Of a DNA stretch of 8,123 nucleotides, positions 7,396 through 8,123 are shown one piece after another. The notes under the pieces were generated by a model. That model ran no database searches and was not told the origin of the DNA. It saw only the letters and a list, made by a program, of their open reading frames with translations. The position numbers and the translations under genes were made by a program. Source of the DNA: Pseudomonadota bacterium (lineage in GTDB: Bacteria; Pseudomonadota; Alphaproteobacteria; Rhizobiales; Xanthobacteraceae); NCBI GenBank assembly GCA_023390955.1, contig JAEWBW010000590.1:1-8123 (forward strand). The letters run 5' to 3'. Position 1 is the first letter of the stretch; every line of letters starts with the position of its first letter.

Positions 7396-7407
7396 GAAGT
7401 GGCTGCC

Positions 7408-7436
7408 AGCATCGCGCTCCGAAGGCGACCGGTCAA
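7408..7436 (-). promoter_or_regulatory. weak promoter candidate for bpt
   Basis: On the minus strand TTGACC (7431-7436) is a good -35 match, followed by a 17-nt spacer and GATGCT (7408-7413), which matches only 3 of 6 positions of a -10 box. It would start transcription near 7401, leaving the GGAGG at 7391-7395 in the leader. bpt may instead be read through from the RDD gene. Confidence 0.2.
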
Positions 7437-7450
7437 TTGGTCAAGCTGCA

Positions 7451-7470
7451 GGGCGGTCAACATGACGCCC
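7451..7470 (-). other. hairpin at the stop of the RDD gene
   Basis: GGGC-G-GTCA, loop ACA, TGAC-GCCC forms an 8-bp stem with one bulged G. It begins at the last base of the RDD stop codon on the minus strand. No T-tract follows, so it is a poor intrinsic terminator; it may protect the RDD transcript end or attenuate read-through into bpt. Confidence 0.35.
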
Positions 7471-8012
7471 TAGTATGTCCTGGCTGTCTGAGGAACTGGT
7501 GAACGAACCGAATTATTGATCACGACCGTTCCCAGGATGATGTCGTGCAGCAGCCGCCGGCGGCCATTGAACAGGCCGACCAGGACGACGAACGGCGACA
7601 GGAAGGACACGGAAATCCAGAACAGCACCGCGTGCATCGCACCGAGCACGAAGTAGCCGGGGGCGCCATACCAGGTGCGCAGCTCCAGATCCATCACCCG
7701 CATGCCCAGCGTCGCCGAGTGCGGGCCGCCGATGCAGGCGCCGTAGTAGACGATGGCCCAGACCACCGACGCCGGCCAGGCCAGCCAGAACAGCGCCCAG
7801 CCGAGGCCGAGCGTGACCACGCCGAACAGGGCGATGAAGACATAGCCGAGGATCACCGGCACGGAGATCACGATGAGGTCGATCAGGAAGGCGAACACGC
7901 GCCGCGTCGCGACGCCGCGGAACAGCTCCGGCTGCTGATACGGGTCAAAGGCATGCTGGGCACCATCGCTGCGCCAGGTGCTGTCCGAATTGCCCGAGTC
8001 CGAATACGACAT
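7470..8012 (-). CDS. RDD-family membrane protein
   Basis: A 180-residue inner-membrane protein of the RDD family, named for conserved Arg and Asp residues; the molecular role is mostly unknown, with transport or ion-exchange functions proposed for some members. A polar, Ser/Asp-rich N-terminal tail (1-35) is followed by the family opening ATRRVFAFLIDLIVI (35-49, with R38 and D45). Hydrophobic segments lie near 38-63, 66-92 and 120-148. The inter-helix signature SATLGMRVMDLEL (99-111) and the closing RRRLLHDIILGTVVI (151-165, with D156) are both clear. The length is normal for single-domain RDD proteins. ATG 8012 is supported by GGGAG 8 nt upstream. It lies 92 bp upstream of bpt on the same strand, and the two may share a transcript. 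The family call is secure; the function is not known. Confidence 0.94.
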   Translation of the reverse strand: MSYSDSGNSDSTWRSDGAQHAFDPYQQPELFRGVATRRVFAFLIDLIVISVPVILGYVFIALFGVVTLGLGWALFWLAWPASVVWAIVYYGACIGGPHSATLGMRVMDLELRTWYGAPGYFVLGAMHAVLFWISVSFLSPFVVLVGLFNGRRRLLHDIILGTVVINNSVRSPVPQTARTY

Positions 8013-8019
8013 CGTCCGC

Positions 8020-8032
8020 TCTCCCAGGGAGA
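8020..8032 (-). promoter_or_regulatory. RDD ribosome binding site inside a 13-nt palindrome
   Basis: TCTCCC-A-GGGAGA on the plus strand is a perfect palindrome around one base. On the minus strand its second arm contains GGGAG(A), the ribosome binding site 8 nt before ATG 8012. The arm pairing could mask the site in mRNA, although the loop would be very tight; a protein-binding operator is the alternative. Confidence 0.45.
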
Positions 8033-8123
8033 AGCCCCCGGCTGGACATGGGATCAGCCCGTGTCCGTGCCAAGGGCGCTGCTGTCAGCAAGCGGAAATA
8101 TTCCGGCGATTCGGGGGCGGGGG
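8033..8123. other. upstream region of the RDD gene, no gene supported
   Basis: This edge segment has no convincing coding frame; minus-strand stops occur at 8054-8056 and 8085-8087. It includes an 11-nt palindrome TGCTG-T-CAGCA at 8080-8090 and a G-rich end (8113-8123). A promoter for the RDD gene should lie here or just beyond the edge, but no clear -35/-10 pair was found. Confidence 0.4.

Larger units (their letters stand above)
7372..7460 (-). repeat. four direct copies of TTGACC in the bpt leader
   Basis: The plus-strand hexamer GGTCAA (TTGACC on the coding strand of bpt) occurs at 7372-7377 (overlapping the TTG start codon), 7431-7436, 7439-7444 and 7455-7460. The last three are spaced 8 and 16 bp apart, start to start. 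All lie in one orientation within 89 bp. They could be regulator half-sites or chance in a short interval. Confidence 0.4.

Noticed and set aside
6772..7473. Plus-strand open frame of 233 codons opposite bpt
   Set aside because: It is antisense to a gene with unmistakable Bpt motifs; its own Ala/Val/Asp-rich translation shows no domain.
8052..8075. Sigma-54 promoter upstream of the RDD gene (minus-strand TTGGCACG)
   Set aside because: The -24 element is good, but the nearest GC is 11 bp rather than 10 bp away and no TTGC-like -12 box is present.
8033..8123. 3' end of another minus-strand gene entering from the right
   Set aside because: Two frames remain open to the edge after minus-strand stops at 8085-8087 and 8054-8056, but the short translations match nothing I recognise.
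1..8123. Signs of a mobile element, CRISPR array, tRNA or phage genes
   Set aside because: No transposase or integrase, no terminal or spaced long repeats and no tRNA-like cloverleaf were seen on either strand.

Overview
The window is G+C-rich DNA with tightly packed genes on both strands. It most likely comes from an alphaproteobacterium of the Bradyrhizobium/Nitrobacteraceae group. That placement is inferred: the leucyltransferase (Bpt) and RDD proteins at the right read like Bradyrhizobium proteins as I remember them, and no search was run.

Left and centre (2-6585, plus strand) is one run of four genes that looks like a single operon. It enters from the left edge with the C-terminal part of a large AAA-type ATPase/TPR protein, of the kind often fused to class III adenylate/guanylate cyclases. 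This overlaps by ATGA (2011-2014) a divergent cytochrome P450. A 19-nt gap with a strong Shine-Dalgarno leads to an unfamiliar four-helix membrane protein, which overlaps by a second ATGA (5140-5143) a complete DyP-type heme peroxidase. No ferredoxin or reductase gene is present. The P450 lacks the usual I-helix acid/threonine pair, and the membrane protein seems to carry two related halves of a ferredoxin-like alpha/beta domain, the fold type found in DyP and chlorite dismutase proteins. My working reading is a coupled heme-enzyme module that handles a peroxide or hydroperoxide substrate at the membrane, with an ATPase/TPR signalling or scaffold protein as first partner. The sequence does not identify the substrate.

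Right (6601-8012, minus strand) is ordinary housekeeping: an RDD-family membrane protein followed by bpt, the aspartate/glutamate leucyltransferase of the bacterial N-degron pathway. bpt converges on the peroxidase gene with only 15 bp between the stop codons. The 97-bp RDD-bpt interval (7378-7469 between coding ends) holds repeated TTGACC hexamers and a hairpin at the RDD stop. The last 111 bp upstream of the RDD gene contain its ribosome binding site inside a short palindrome and no gene I can support.

No tRNA, rRNA, insertion sequence, CRISPR array or attachment site was seen. No gene-free stretch exceeds 300 bases.
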